Origin: CAZPXZ01 sp965221505 | GTDB lineage: Bacteria; Pseudomonadota; Alphaproteobacteria; Rhodobacterales; CAZPXZ01 | Length of the DNA stretch: 64,000 nucleotides | Assembly: GCA_965221505.1 (NCBI GenBank) | Contig: CBDCSI010000002.1 | Location: forward strand, 124,001 to 188,000 | Direction: 5' to 3' | Shown: in pieces, positions 9,483 through 18,475 of the stretch | How the letters are laid out: each line of letters opens with the position of its first letter | How positions within the stretch are numbered: position 1 is the stretch's first letter | Translations under genes and position numbers: made by a program | The notes under the pieces: generated by a model | What the model saw: only the letters and a program-made list of their open reading frames with translations | Told to the model about the DNA's origin: nothing | Database searches by the model: none

Positions 9483-10832
9483 ATGAAGAGACTGTCATTT
9501 ACCGCCGCCGGCTCGCTATCGGCGCTGCTGGCGGCAGGCGCGCTCGCGACGTCGGCGACCGCGCAGGAATTCGACTGGAAGCGCCACGCCGGCGCCGAGA
9601 TCACCGTGCTGATGAACGAGCACCCGGTGACCGACGGCATGCGCTCGGCGCTCGCCGACTTCGAGGCCGACACCGGCATCAAGGCCAACATCCAGGCCCT
9701 GGCGGAAGACCTCTATTTCGACCGCATGGAGATTGCGCTCCGCGCGAGCGAGGGACAGGCGAGCGTCTACTTCCAGCCGATGGACTCGACCGCCTATACC
9801 CAGTATCTGGCCGGGCTCGTCCATTCGCTCTCGCCGTTCCTGAACGATCCGTCGTCGACCGCGGCGGACTACGACCTGGCGGACTTCCCGGCCGGCTTCC
9901 TCTCGGCGACCAGCTATCCGCCGGACGCGGAGGTCAAGGAGAATTACGGCATTCCGATCTCTTTCGAGTCGTACATCCTGTTCTACAACAAGGACCACGT
10001 CGACGAGTATCTGGACGGGAAGGTCCCCGAGACCATGGACGAGCTGCTCGCCGCCGCGGCGACGGTCTCCGAGAAGAGCGGCGGTCAGGTCGCCGGCGCG
10101 ACCATGCGCGGCATCCGCTCGGACACGCTGATCGATACGGTGACGGGCATCGTCTACAACTCCTTCGGGAGCGACCCGACGCCCCTGCCGCAGAACGTCT
10201 GGTTCGACGGCGACTGGTCGAAGCCGCGCCTCACCGATCCCCGCATCGTCCGCGGCCTGTCCAACTACGCCAGCCTGATGAAGTCGGGACCGATCAACAT
10301 CCAGGCGATGGACTGGCCTGACGCGGCCCGCACGTTCCAGCAGGGCCGGGCGGCGTTCTTCATCGACGCGAGCCTGTTCGGCCCGGGATTCGAGGACGAG
10401 TCCAGCTCCCGCGTCGCCGGTCGCACGGGCTACCGGGTCATCCCGCCGGACGCGCCCGACGGCGCCTCCTACACCGCGCACTGGATGTGGGGACTCGGCA
10501 TCCCGGCCAACGCGCCGAATCCGGAGGCCGGCTGGTATTTCATCCAGTGGATGACCAACAAGGCCGGCGAAGCGCGGATCGGCCCGTTCCACGGCGGCGC
10601 CACGCGCGTCTCCACATGGAACGTGGACGCCTACCGGGATTCCCTGAACCCCGAATACGTGGACGCCACGCTGACCTCGATGCAGACGTCGCGGACCTCC
10701 GTGGTGTTTCGCGAGGGCTGGAGCGAATTCGCGTTGCGAATCGTCGACGTGGTTCAGGACGTCTATCGGGACGCGGATCCGGACGAGGCGGCGGCTGCCG
10801 CACAGGCGGATTTCGAGGCCTGGATCGAATAG
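9483..10832 (+). CDS. Extracellular sugar-binding protein of ABC importer 2
   Basis: A 449-residue periplasmic solute-binding protein. The N-terminus is a clear Sec signal (MKRLSF, then a hydrophobic Ala/Leu/Ser core ending ATSATAQ-EF, cleavage probably after Ala28). The mature part has the family-1 binding-protein pattern ITVLMNEHPVTDGM, YGIPISFESYILFYNKD and TFQQGRAAFFIDAS. It opens an operon with two permeases, an ATPase and catabolic enzymes. Usual size for the family. Ligand unknown; companion enzymes suggest a sugar, polyol or sugar acid. Confidence 0.94.
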   Translation: MKRLSFTAAGSLSALLAAGALATSATAQEFDWKRHAGAEITVLMNEHPVTDGMRSALADFEADTGIKANIQALAEDLYFDRMEIALRASEGQASVYFQPMDSTAYTQYLAGLVHSLSPFLNDPSSTAADYDLADFPAGFLSATSYPPDAEVKENYGIPISFESYILFYNKDHVDEYLDGKVPETMDELLAAAATVSEKSGGQVAGATMRGIRSDTLIDTVTGIVYNSFGSDPTPLPQNVWFDGDWSKPRLTDPRIVRGLSNYASLMKSGPINIQAMDWPDAARTFQQGRAAFFIDASLFGPGFEDESSSRVAGRTGYRVIPPDAPDGASYTAHWMWGLGIPANAPNPEAGWYFIQWMTNKAGEARIGPFHGGATRVSTWNVDAYRDSLNPEYVDATLTSMQTSRTSVVFREGWSEFALRIVDVVQDVYRDADPDEAAAAAQADFEAWIE

Positions 10833-10917
10833 GAACCGGGACGACCCCACGCCAACGGACTCCGCCGGCGGCCGACACCGGACGCCGGCGGAGTCGATTC
10901 GTACCGGCCGCACAACC

Positions 10918-11784
10918 GTGCGCATCCGCACGGAGACCTGGTTCGTTGCGCCGTGCCTGCTGGCGCTGGCCGTCACCTCGCTCTATCCGCTGGGCTACGG
11001 CGTCGTAGTCTCCTTCTTCGACTGGAACTGGGGCGCCCGCTTCTCCTTCGCAGGACTCGACAATTACGCCGAACTGCTCGGCGGCGCCGAGTTCTGGCGC
11101 GTCCTGTACAACACTTTCTACTTCGCCGCCTTCGCCTGCGCGATCGAGGTCGCGCTCGGCTTCTACCTTGCGGTGCAGGTCGACAAGCTCGACGTCGCCA
11201 GGGGGCTGATCCGCACCCTGCTGCTCACGCCGCTGATGATCTCCGGCATCATCGTGGCGCTGATGTCCAAGGTGATGTTCGATCCGTTCGTCGGCGTCGT
11301 GAACTACCTGGTCGGCCTCGCGGGCTACGGTCCCTGGGCGTTCTACGGAGCCGACGACTCGGCGATGTGGACGATCATCCTGGTCGACGTCTGGTGGCAG
11401 ACGGCTTTCGTGTTCATCATCATGCTGGCCGGACTGCAGAGCCTGCCGCGGGATCCCATGGACGCGGCGCGTCTCGAGGGCGCGAGCGACTTCGACATAT
11501 TCTGGCGGATCAAGTTTCCGCTTCTGCGCCCGCTTCTCTATACGGTGATCGTATTCCGCTCCATCGACACGCTGAAAGTGTTCGACATCGTCTTCGGCAC
11601 GACCGGCGGGGGGCCCGCGCTCGCCACCGAGATGGCGCAGACCCTCGCCTACCGGACCGCCTTCAGCTTCCTGCAGATCAGCAAGTCGATGACCATCATG
11701 GTGATCTTCTCGCTCGTCATCCTCGCGATCTGCGTCCTGTACGACCGGTTGCAGCCGACGGAGAGACAGGAGGGCGAGTCGTGA
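10918..11784 (+). CDS. Sugar ABC transporter permease (MalF type)
   Basis: A 288-residue membrane subunit with six predicted helices. It has an EAA loop SLPRDPMDAARLEGASDFDIF (about residues 179-199) and the RSIDTLKVFDIVFGTTGGGP motif shared with MalF/UgpA. The start is GTG, 85 bp after the binding protein. The stop overlaps the next permease start (GTGA). It forms the channel with that second permease. Confidence 0.93.
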   Translation: MRIRTETWFVAPCLLALAVTSLYPLGYGVVVSFFDWNWGARFSFAGLDNYAELLGGAEFWRVLYNTFYFAAFACAIEVALGFYLAVQVDKLDVARGLIRTLLLTPLMISGIIVALMSKVMFDPFVGVVNYLVGLAGYGPWAFYGADDSAMWTIILVDVWWQTAFVFIIMLAGLQSLPRDPMDAARLEGASDFDIFWRIKFPLLRPLLYTVIVFRSIDTLKVFDIVFGTTGGGPALATEMAQTLAYRTAFSFLQISKSMTIMVIFSLVILAICVLYDRLQPTERQEGES

Positions 11785-12605
11785 CCGCCTCGAGGGCCTC
11801 TCGCGCCTGGGCATGGGCGTTCACGCTCGCGGCGCTCGCGCTGACCCTGTTTCCGATCTACTGGGTCGCGACCATTTCCCTGAAGACCGAGCTCGATTCC
11901 TTCGCCATGCCGCCGGTCTGGCGGTTCACGCCCATTCGCGACAGCTACGTCGCCATCTGGGAAAACGACCTGATCCGCGAGTCCTTCGCCAACTCCGCGA
12001 TCGTCACCGCGGTCTCCGTGGCGCTCTCTCTGGCCATCGCCGTACCCTGCGCCTACGCGCTGAGCCGAATGCGGGTGCGCGGGCGCCGGCTGATCGCCAT
12101 GTGGTTCCTGCTCGCCTACATGCTGCCCGAGTTCCTGTTCGTGATTCCGATGTACGTGCTCTACCAGCTCGTCGGACTGTACGACACCCATTTCGGGCTG
12201 GCGCTCCTCTACCAGGTGCACGTCCTGCCGTTCTCGGTCTGGATGCTGCGCAGTTTCTTCGCCGAGGTGCCCCGCGCGCTGGACGAGTCGGCGGCGATGG
12301 AGGGCGCGAGTTCCTGGCAGATCCTCTGGCGCATCTACGTGCCGGTCTCGATGCCGGGGATCACCGCAACCGCGATCCTGAACGCAATCTGGGTCTGGAA
12401 CGAACTCGCGATCGCCCTCGGCCTCACCTTTTCCAGGGCGCAGACGGTGACCGTCGGCGTGACCTCGTTTCGGGGCTATACCTCGATCGACTGGGGCGCC
12501 ATGACCGCCGCCTCGATCACCGCCATGGTTCCCATGATCGTCTTCGCGCTGTTCGCGCAGCGGCACATCGTCAAGGGATTGACGCTCGGGGCGGTGAAGG
12601 GATGA
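11781..12605 (+). CDS. Sugar ABC transporter permease (MalG type)
   Basis: A 274-residue membrane subunit starting with GTG inside the previous stop codon (GTGA). It has an EAA loop EVPRALDESAAMEGASSWQI (about 161-180), the family segment AIWVWNELAIALGL and the C-terminal IVKGLTLGAVKG. The stop overlaps the start of the dehydrogenase gene (ATGA), which ties transport and catabolism into one translationally coupled unit. Confidence 0.94.
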   Translation: MTASRASRAWAWAFTLAALALTLFPIYWVATISLKTELDSFAMPPVWRFTPIRDSYVAIWENDLIRESFANSAIVTAVSVALSLAIAVPCAYALSRMRVRGRRLIAMWFLLAYMLPEFLFVIPMYVLYQLVGLYDTHFGLALLYQVHVLPFSVWMLRSFFAEVPRALDESAAMEGASSWQILWRIYVPVSMPGITATAILNAIWVWNELAIALGLTFSRAQTVTVGVTSFRGYTSIDWGAMTAASITAMVPMIVFALFAQRHIVKGLTLGAVKG

Positions 12606-13675
12606 ACGGCATGCCGGCGGGCGGCGACCCGGGATTTCCGACCGTGTTCGGCCGCAACCTGGTTGCGGAACTGGCCGACTTCGTCCCGCGCCCCTTCGTG
12701 GTCGCCACCATGGAGGATCTCCTGCCCAAGCTGGCTGGGCTGCCGGTTCCGGAGGCGCGCATCTATCCGGTGGATTCGATGGATCGGGAGGCGCTGGAAC
12801 TCGGCCTTGCGGTCACGGACGACGCCGCCGCGTTCGTCGGAATCGGCGGCGGACGCGCGCTCGACGCGGCGAAGTATTTCGCCTGGCGAAAGCGCCGCCC
12901 CCTGTTTCAGCTGCCCACCAGCCTGAGCGTCGACGCCGCCTGGGGGCACCGGGCCGCGGTCCGGGAGGGCGGCGCGGTGCGCTATCTGGGCTGGGCGCGG
13001 CCGGAAGCGGTGTATCTTGACCTGGACCTGATCCGTTCCGCCCCGGCGCTCGTCAACCGCTGCGGGATCGGCGACGTCCTATGCTTTTTCACCGGCGTGC
13101 TGGACTGGCGCCACGCGGCCTCCCGGGACGCCTGCGAGGCCCGCTGGCCCTACGACCCGCGACTGGCGGAGCGCTCCCTCGCCCGGGCCGAGGCGATCCT
13201 GGAACACAGTCAGGAGGTGCGCGATCTCACCGACGTCGGCATCCGGGTCCTGGTAGAGGGTCTGCGCTGGGGCGGCGGCTCCTTCCACGCGGCCGGCTGG
13301 AATCCGCGCCATGTCGAAGGCGTCGAGCATTTTTTCTTCTACGCGCTCGAGCGGAAGACCGGTCGCGCCTTCCTGCACGGCCAGCCCGTATGCCTCGGAG
13401 TTCTAGTCGGCGCATTGCTGCACGACTGGCGCGCGAAGGAGATCGGTCGCGCGATCCGCGAGATCGGGGTCGACATACGACCCGAAGCGATGGGCGTCGA
13501 CTGGCAGTCGACACGGGCGGCTCTCCTCGGACTTCCGGAGTTCGTCCGTGCGGAAGGACTCTGGTACGGCATCGCAAACGACGCGACGATCGACGACCGT
13601 TTCGTAGACCGGCTACAGTCGGAAGTCGAGGCGCTCTTCGGCCCCTGGCCCGAGGGCGCCGAGGCGACTGCGTAA
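12602..13675 (+). CDS. Glycerol-1-phosphate dehydrogenase-like Fe/Zn-ADH (copy 1)
   Basis: A 357-residue member of the iron-containing alcohol dehydrogenase superfamily, nearest in pattern to sn-glycerol-1-phosphate dehydrogenase/AraM proteins. Seen: NAD(P)-binding GIGGGRALDAAK (80-91) and putative metal ligands D158 (GIGDVL), H243 (GVEHFF) and H259 (FLHGQP). Starts FPTVFGRNLVAELADFV, as does a second copy 3 kb downstream. Its start overlaps the permease stop. Likely reaction: NAD(P)-linked oxidation or reduction of the imported polyol or its phosphate; the true substrate is unknown, and archaeal-type lipid synthesis is unlikely given the transporter context. Confidence 0.85.
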   Translation: MNGMPAGGDPGFPTVFGRNLVAELADFVPRPFVVATMEDLLPKLAGLPVPEARIYPVDSMDREALELGLAVTDDAAAFVGIGGGRALDAAKYFAWRKRRPLFQLPTSLSVDAAWGHRAAVREGGAVRYLGWARPEAVYLDLDLIRSAPALVNRCGIGDVLCFFTGVLDWRHAASRDACEARWPYDPRLAERSLARAEAILEHSQEVRDLTDVGIRVLVEGLRWGGGSFHAAGWNPRHVEGVEHFFFYALERKTGRAFLHGQPVCLGVLVGALLHDWRAKEIGRAIREIGVDIRPEAMGVDWQSTRAALLGLPEFVRAEGLWYGIANDATIDDRFVDRLQSEVEALFGPWPEGAEATA

Positions 13676-13718
13676 CCGGCCGCTGCGTAACCGGCCCCGG
13701 GGAGCGGAGGGAATCTGG

Positions 13719-14822
13719 ATGGGTCGCATTCGCTTCGACCGCGTCTCCAAGACCTACCGGGGCGCCAGGGTCATCCACGACCTGAACCTCGAAATCGAGG
13801 ACGGCGAGTTCGTCGTCCTGGTGGGTCCCTCGGGGTGCGGCAAGTCGACCACGCTCCGAATGATCGCCGGACTGGAGACGGTCTCCTCCGGCGACCTCTG
13901 GATCGGCGAGCGGCGGGTCAACGGTCTGGACGCCAAATACCGCGACGTGGCCATGGTGTTCCAGTCCTATGCGCTCTATCCGAACATGACCGTACGCCAG
14001 AACCTCTCCTTCGGCATGCAGGTTCGGCGCGAGTCGCGGCAGAGAATTCGCGAGGAGGTCGAGCGCGTGGCCGCGCTGCTCGAATTGGAGGCGTATCTCG
14101 ACCGCCGGCCCCGGGCGCTCTCGGGCGGACAGGCCCAGCGTGTCGCCCTGGGGCGGGCGATGATCCGTGCGCCGGCCGCGTTCCTGTTCGACGAACCGCT
14201 CTCCAATCTCGACGCCGAACTTCGCGTGCAGATGCGCGGCGAGATTTCGCGGCTGCAGCGGGAACTCGGGACCACGACCCTGTACGTGACCCACGACCAG
14301 ACCGAGGCCATGACGCTGGGCCACCGGGTGGCGGTCATGCGCGACGGCAAGCTGATGCAGGTGGGGCCGCCGCTGGAACTCTACGGCGACCCGGACAACC
14401 GTTTCGTTGCCGGGTTCATCGGAAGCCCCCGGATGAACTTCATCGAGACGAGGGTGGACGGCGATGCGCTGGTGGCGCCGGGGGGTTCGCGCGTCGCCCT
14501 GCCCGCCTCGCTTCGCGCCGCCGCGGACGGCGCGGACACGGTAATCCTCGGCGTGCGCCCCGAGCGCTTGCGACTCGCTCCTTCCGACGGCGACACCCCA
14601 GGCCCCGGCGCCATTCCCGGCCGCATCGCGCTGATCGAGGCGTTCGGGCACGAGACCCTGATCCAGTGCGAAACGGACGCCGGCGTCCTGCTGGTCCGAT
14701 GCGCCCCGGAGGACGCCTTCGGATCCGCCGGAGCCGCCGCGACCGTCCGTATGGACGAGCGGGAGATTCTCCTGTTCGATTCCGCGACCGGGCGGCGGCT
14801 GCGCCCGGAGGAAGCCGCATGA
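13719..14822 (+). CDS. Sugar ABC transporter ATP-binding protein (UgpC/MalK type)
   Basis: A 367-residue ATPase with canonical motifs: Walker A GPSGCGKST (36-44), Q-loop VFQSYALYPNM (80-90), signature LSGGQ (134-138), Walker B AFLFDEPLSNLD (154-165), H-loop VTHDQ, and a C-terminal TOBE domain. It energises the importer encoded just upstream; a 43-bp gap separates it from the dehydrogenase. The intact signature contrasts with the degenerate one at 1118-2215. Its stop overlaps the following PLP-enzyme start (ATGA). Confidence 0.95.
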   Translation: MGRIRFDRVSKTYRGARVIHDLNLEIEDGEFVVLVGPSGCGKSTTLRMIAGLETVSSGDLWIGERRVNGLDAKYRDVAMVFQSYALYPNMTVRQNLSFGMQVRRESRQRIREEVERVAALLELEAYLDRRPRALSGGQAQRVALGRAMIRAPAAFLFDEPLSNLDAELRVQMRGEISRLQRELGTTTLYVTHDQTEAMTLGHRVAVMRDGKLMQVGPPLELYGDPDNRFVAGFIGSPRMNFIETRVDGDALVAPGGSRVALPASLRAAADGADTVILGVRPERLRLAPSDGDTPGPGAIPGRIALIEAFGHETLIQCETDAGVLLVRCAPEDAFGSAGAAATVRMDEREILLFDSATGRRLRPEEAA

Positions 14823-16057
14823 CGGGGCGCAAGCCGTCGCCGGACTTCATGCGGCGCCACCGGCTGCAGGAGGTGATCAACGCGGCCGGCACCATGACCG
14901 CCCTCGGCGCCTCCCGCGTCGTGCCGGAAGCGGTGCGCGCCGGGGCCGAAATCCAGGACCGGTTCCTTCGCGTCGACGACCTGCAGGCGCGGGCGAGCGC
15001 GGTCGTCGCCCGCCTGACCGGCGCAGAAGCGGGATGCGTGACGGCTTGTACCGCTGCGGGCATGACCCTCTCCGCCGCCGCCTGCATGACCGGCTCCGAT
15101 CTCGCCCGGATCGAGCGGCTGCCGGATACGGACGGGCTGCGCAACCGGGTGCTCGTCCAGGCCGGACACCTGGTTCATTACGGAGCCCCGGTGGAGCAGG
15201 CGATCCGGGCTTCCGGCGCCGTAGCGATCCCCGTCGGGACCGCGGCGCGCGCGGAGACCTACCATCTGCGCGACCGGATCTGCGAAGACACCTGTGCTGC
15301 GCTCTACGTCGTGTCGCATCATGTGGTGCAGGAGGGCCAGATCGGCCTCTCCGCCTTCGCGGACGTCTGCCGGGAAGCCGGGATCCCGGTGATCGTCGAC
15401 ATGGCGTCGGAATACGATCTCACCGGCCCGGTCGCGCTCGGCTGCGATCTCGTGCTCTACAGCGCGCACAAGTTCCTCGGCGGTCCGACCGCCGGCATCG
15501 TCGCCGGACGAAAGGAGCTGGTGCGCGCCTGCTACCTGCAGAACCGCGGGCTCGGAAGGCTGATGAAGGTCGGAAAGGAGGGGATCGCGGGGACCGTCGC
15601 CGCGCTCGAAGCCTGGGAGCGGCGCGACCACGCCGCGGCGCGGCGGCGCGAGCGGGAGATCGCCGCAGGGTGGCTGGAGTCGCTTGCGCACGCGCCGGGC
15701 GTCGAGGTCTCGCTCTGCCCGGACTGGACCGGCAACCCGATCGACCGGGTCCGCCTCGCGGTCGATCCCCGCGAGGCCGGGATTTACGCCTGGGAACTCG
15801 CCGACGCGCTCGGCCGCGGCACTCCCCCCGTCGTCGTGCGCGACGACCTCGTGGAGCACGGCCACGTCTTCCTGGATCCCTGCAATCTCGACTCCGACGA
15901 GGCGCGCGTCGTGTCGGACGCGATTCTCGACGTCTTGCGGCGGGTCGCGGAAGTGCCGCTGGCGAGGCGGTACGGTCTGGCGGAGCGCCGCGAACGGGGC
16001 GCGGCGGCGGCGCTCGCCTGGCCCGACGGCGGCGAAGGGGAGGACGCGAGGGAATGA
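14819..16057 (+). CDS. SelA/DgaE-like PLP-dependent enzyme
   Basis: A 412-residue fold-type-I PLP enzyme of the SelA-like family that includes D-glucosaminate-6-phosphate ammonia-lyase. The PLP lysine is probably K218 in LYSAHKFLGGPTAG, with D194 (VIVDMASEYD) holding the pyridine nitrogen. The N-terminus LQEVINAAGTMTALGASRV is typical of this group. In the operon it is ATGA-coupled to both the ATPase and the SDR gene. Beta-elimination of an amino- or hydroxy-sugar acid is a reasonable inference; selenocysteine synthesis is unlikely since no selB or SelC context is present. Confidence 0.85.
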   Translation: MTGRKPSPDFMRRHRLQEVINAAGTMTALGASRVVPEAVRAGAEIQDRFLRVDDLQARASAVVARLTGAEAGCVTACTAAGMTLSAAACMTGSDLARIERLPDTDGLRNRVLVQAGHLVHYGAPVEQAIRASGAVAIPVGTAARAETYHLRDRICEDTCAALYVVSHHVVQEGQIGLSAFADVCREAGIPVIVDMASEYDLTGPVALGCDLVLYSAHKFLGGPTAGIVAGRKELVRACYLQNRGLGRLMKVGKEGIAGTVAALEAWERRDHAAARRREREIAAGWLESLAHAPGVEVSLCPDWTGNPIDRVRLAVDPREAGIYAWELADALGRGTPPVVVRDDLVEHGHVFLDPCNLDSDEARVVSDAILDVLRRVAEVPLARRYGLAERRERGAAAALAWPDGGEGEDARE

Positions 16058-16848
16058 ACGCCGGACGGGCGGAGACGCTTCGGGGTCGCGTCGCGCTGGT
16101 CACCGGCGCCGCCCGGGGTATCGGGCGCGCCGCGGCCGGTGCGCTCGCCGAAGCCGGCGCGCGCGTCCTCCTCGCCGATATCGACGAGGAACCCTTGCGG
16201 GACGCGTCCGATTCGCTGCGGGCGGCGGGACGGGAATGCGCCCATCTCCGGGTCGATATCGCCGACCCCGTCTCGTCGGCGGCGATGGCGTCGGCGGCGG
16301 AGGAGCGCTGGGGGCGGATCGACGTTCTGGTCAACAACGCCGCGGTCTCCGCCGAGACCCCCTTCGAATCGATGAGCGCAGAGTCCTGGGAGAGAGTGAT
16401 CGGGATCAACCTGAACGGAGCGCTGCATGCCACGCGGGCGGCGCTGGCCATGCTGAAGGCGAGCCCTTGCGCGAGCGTCGTCAATCTCGCCTCGACGCAG
16501 GGGTTTCGCGGCCAGCCGAACGCGGCGGCCTACGCGACGGCCAAGGGCGGACTCATCAACCTGACCCGCTGCATGGCGGTCGATTTCGGGCCGTTCGGCA
16601 TTCGGGCCAACGCCGTCGCGCCGGGATTCATCGACACGCGAATGGCGCGCCTGCCGGACGGCAGCGGCCACGAGCACCAGACGGAGTGGTATCGGGACAT
16701 CTACGTCAAGCACGGACGAATGCCGCTGCGCCGGGCCGGCACGCCGGAGGACGTCGCGGGACCGATCGTGTTTCTGGCCGGAGACGACAGCCGCTACATC
16801 ACCGGGCAGGTCCTGGTGGTGGACGGAGGGTTTACCTGCACCTATTGA
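16054..16848 (+). CDS. Short-chain dehydrogenase/reductase
   Basis: A 264-residue classical SDR. Seen: TGAARGIG cofactor motif (18-25), NNAA (94-97) and the catalytic triad S147, Y160, K164 (YATAK). The C-terminal GQVLVVDGGFTCTY closes the fold. Position inside the sugar/polyol operon (start overlaps the PLP-enzyme stop) suggests it oxidises the substrate or an intermediate with NAD(P). Confidence 0.94.
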   Translation: MNAGRAETLRGRVALVTGAARGIGRAAAGALAEAGARVLLADIDEEPLRDASDSLRAAGRECAHLRVDIADPVSSAAMASAAEERWGRIDVLVNNAAVSAETPFESMSAESWERVIGINLNGALHATRAALAMLKASPCASVVNLASTQGFRGQPNAAAYATAKGGLINLTRCMAVDFGPFGIRANAVAPGFIDTRMARLPDGSGHEHQTEWYRDIYVKHGRMPLRRAGTPEDVAGPIVFLAGDDSRYITGQVLVVDGGFTCTY

Positions 16849-16907
16849 CCGGATCGGGGACGCAGCGCGCGTCTCCGGCGTTCGGCACAGAGCAAGAGGA
16901 ATACGCC

Positions 16908-17966
16908 ATGGAAGAGACGGGCACGGGACGGCGGCTGGATTACGGATTCCCGACAGTGTTCGGCCGGGGGCTGATCGCCGAGCTCAACGACTTCGTGCAC
17001 CGGCCCTTTCTCGTCGCCACGATGGAGGACCTGTGGCCGCTGTTCGGAAACCTTCTCGACCCCGCGATTTGCCGACCGTATTTCGTCCGGTCGATGGACG
17101 AGCGGGATCTGGAGGCGGATCTCGACACGCTGCCGCCATGCGAGGCGGTGGTCGGCCTCGGCGGCGGCCAGGCGCTCGACGCGGCGAAGTTCGTGGCATG
17201 GAAACGCCGTCTGCCGATGTTTACGGTTCCCACGGCGCTCAGCGTCAACGCCGCCTACGGCCAGAGATTCGCCGTTCGAGTGGACGGCATGGTTCGCTAC
17301 CGGGGATGGGCCGTTCCCGAGGCGGTCTACATCGATTACGACGTCATCCGCGCCGCGCCCCGGCAGCTGAACTACTCGGGGATCGGCGACGTCCTGTGCT
17401 TCCATACCGGCGTGCGGGACTGGCGATACGCGCACGAGAAAGGCGTATGCGAGGAGAAGTGGCCGTACGAACCGAGCGTCGCGGCTCAGGCGCAGGAGAA
17501 AGTCGAGGCCGTACTCCGGCATCGGGACGACATTCGCGAACTGACGGATACCGGGATCGACGTGCTGGTCGACGGCCTGAAGTGGGGCACCTCCTACGCC
17601 GGAAACGGCTGGAATCCGCGGCAGATCGAGGGCGTGGAGCATTACCTGTTCTATTCGCTGGAGATGGCGACGGGAGTCAAGTTCCTGCACGGGCAGCCGG
17701 TTTGCCTCGGCATCGTCGCAGGCTCGATGCTGCACGATCACCGGGCAGACGAGATTCTGGATGCGGTTTGCGAGATCGGGCTGGACATTCGCCCGGATGC
17801 GATGGGAATCACCTGGGACCAGGTGACGCACTCCCTTCTCACGCTCCGCGATTTCGCCTGGGAAAATCCGCATCTCTGGCGGTCGATCGCCCATGACGCG
17901 TCGATCTCCCGCTCGTTCTGCGACGATCTCCGGGAACGGGTGGAAACGCGCTACGCCGCAGACTGA
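16908..17966 (+). CDS. Glycerol-1-phosphate dehydrogenase-like Fe/Zn-ADH (copy 2)
   Basis: A 352-residue paralogue of the enzyme at 12602-13675. Both share FPTVFGR, the GGGxALDAAK cofactor site (85-94 here), GIGDVLCF with D161, GVEHYLFY with H245, and LHGQPVCLG with H261. Similarity runs end to end, so the pair arose by duplication or by recruitment of related genes. It lies 59 bp after the SDR and probably ends the operon. Two copies may handle two stereoisomers or form a heteromer; neither can be shown from sequence. Confidence 0.85.
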   Translation: MEETGTGRRLDYGFPTVFGRGLIAELNDFVHRPFLVATMEDLWPLFGNLLDPAICRPYFVRSMDERDLEADLDTLPPCEAVVGLGGGQALDAAKFVAWKRRLPMFTVPTALSVNAAYGQRFAVRVDGMVRYRGWAVPEAVYIDYDVIRAAPRQLNYSGIGDVLCFHTGVRDWRYAHEKGVCEEKWPYEPSVAAQAQEKVEAVLRHRDDIRELTDTGIDVLVDGLKWGTSYAGNGWNPRQIEGVEHYLFYSLEMATGVKFLHGQPVCLGIVAGSMLHDHRADEILDAVCEIGLDIRPDAMGITWDQVTHSLLTLRDFAWENPHLWRSIAHDASISRSFCDDLRERVETRYAAD

Positions 17967-18475
17967 AGGATTCCGGTCGCGACGACGTTCGCACGGAGCG
18001 CATTCGCCGGGCGCAAGCGATCGATCCGCGCCCGTTCTCCGCACTCGGAACGGCCGGCGGACCGGCCCTTGCGGCGAGTTGCGGCAGGCCGCCGCGCAGG
18101 TTTTAGGCGTAGGCATGCGCCGGCCCCCCGATCGGGATCGGGTGTTTCGCCGGTCCGACCTCGCGAACCGATCGGACGGAAGCCGCGGGGCGCGATCGCG
18201 CGGAGGCGAGCGCGAGCCCGACAGTCCGATCCCGGAGCCGTGCGACCCTCGGGCGTCCAGCGAACCGGTGTGCCGGAATACGGTCGAGGCGGCAGGAAGA
18301 GTCGGATCGGGCGGAACCTGTGCGTCACGCCGCGGTGCCGCGTGCGCCGGTCCGCACCCGGACATGCCGGGCCCGGCCGGCAACTGCCATCGGAACTTCC
18401 GCCCGTTATGCTTGCCGCACGGAGATCTCGATCCGCACCCGAGAGAGGAAACCCGAGAGAGGAGCGTGCGCAGGT
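17967..18475. other. Intergenic region, no gene seen
   Basis: 509 bp between two plus-strand genes. All frames that run through it read as Arg/Pro-rich shadow sequence. It must contain the end of the upstream operon and probably a promoter for the dehydrogenase/isomerase pair. The only structure noted is a duplicated Shine-Dalgarno-like unit at its end. Confidence 0.55.
18437..18463 (+). repeat. 14-bp tandem duplication containing a Shine-Dalgarno sequence
   Basis: ACCCGAGAGAGGAA at 18437-18450 is followed at once by a second copy, 13 of 14 bases long, at 18451-18463. Each carries GAGAGAGGA. The second copy lies 12 bp from the ATG at 18476, so the gene has two ribosome-binding-site-like stretches. 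Confidence 0.7.

Noticed and set aside
14819..16057. True selenocysteine synthase (SelA)
   Set aside because: Operon context is sugar transport and dehydrogenases, no tRNA-Sec or selB is nearby, and the sequence fits the DgaE-like branch of the fold.
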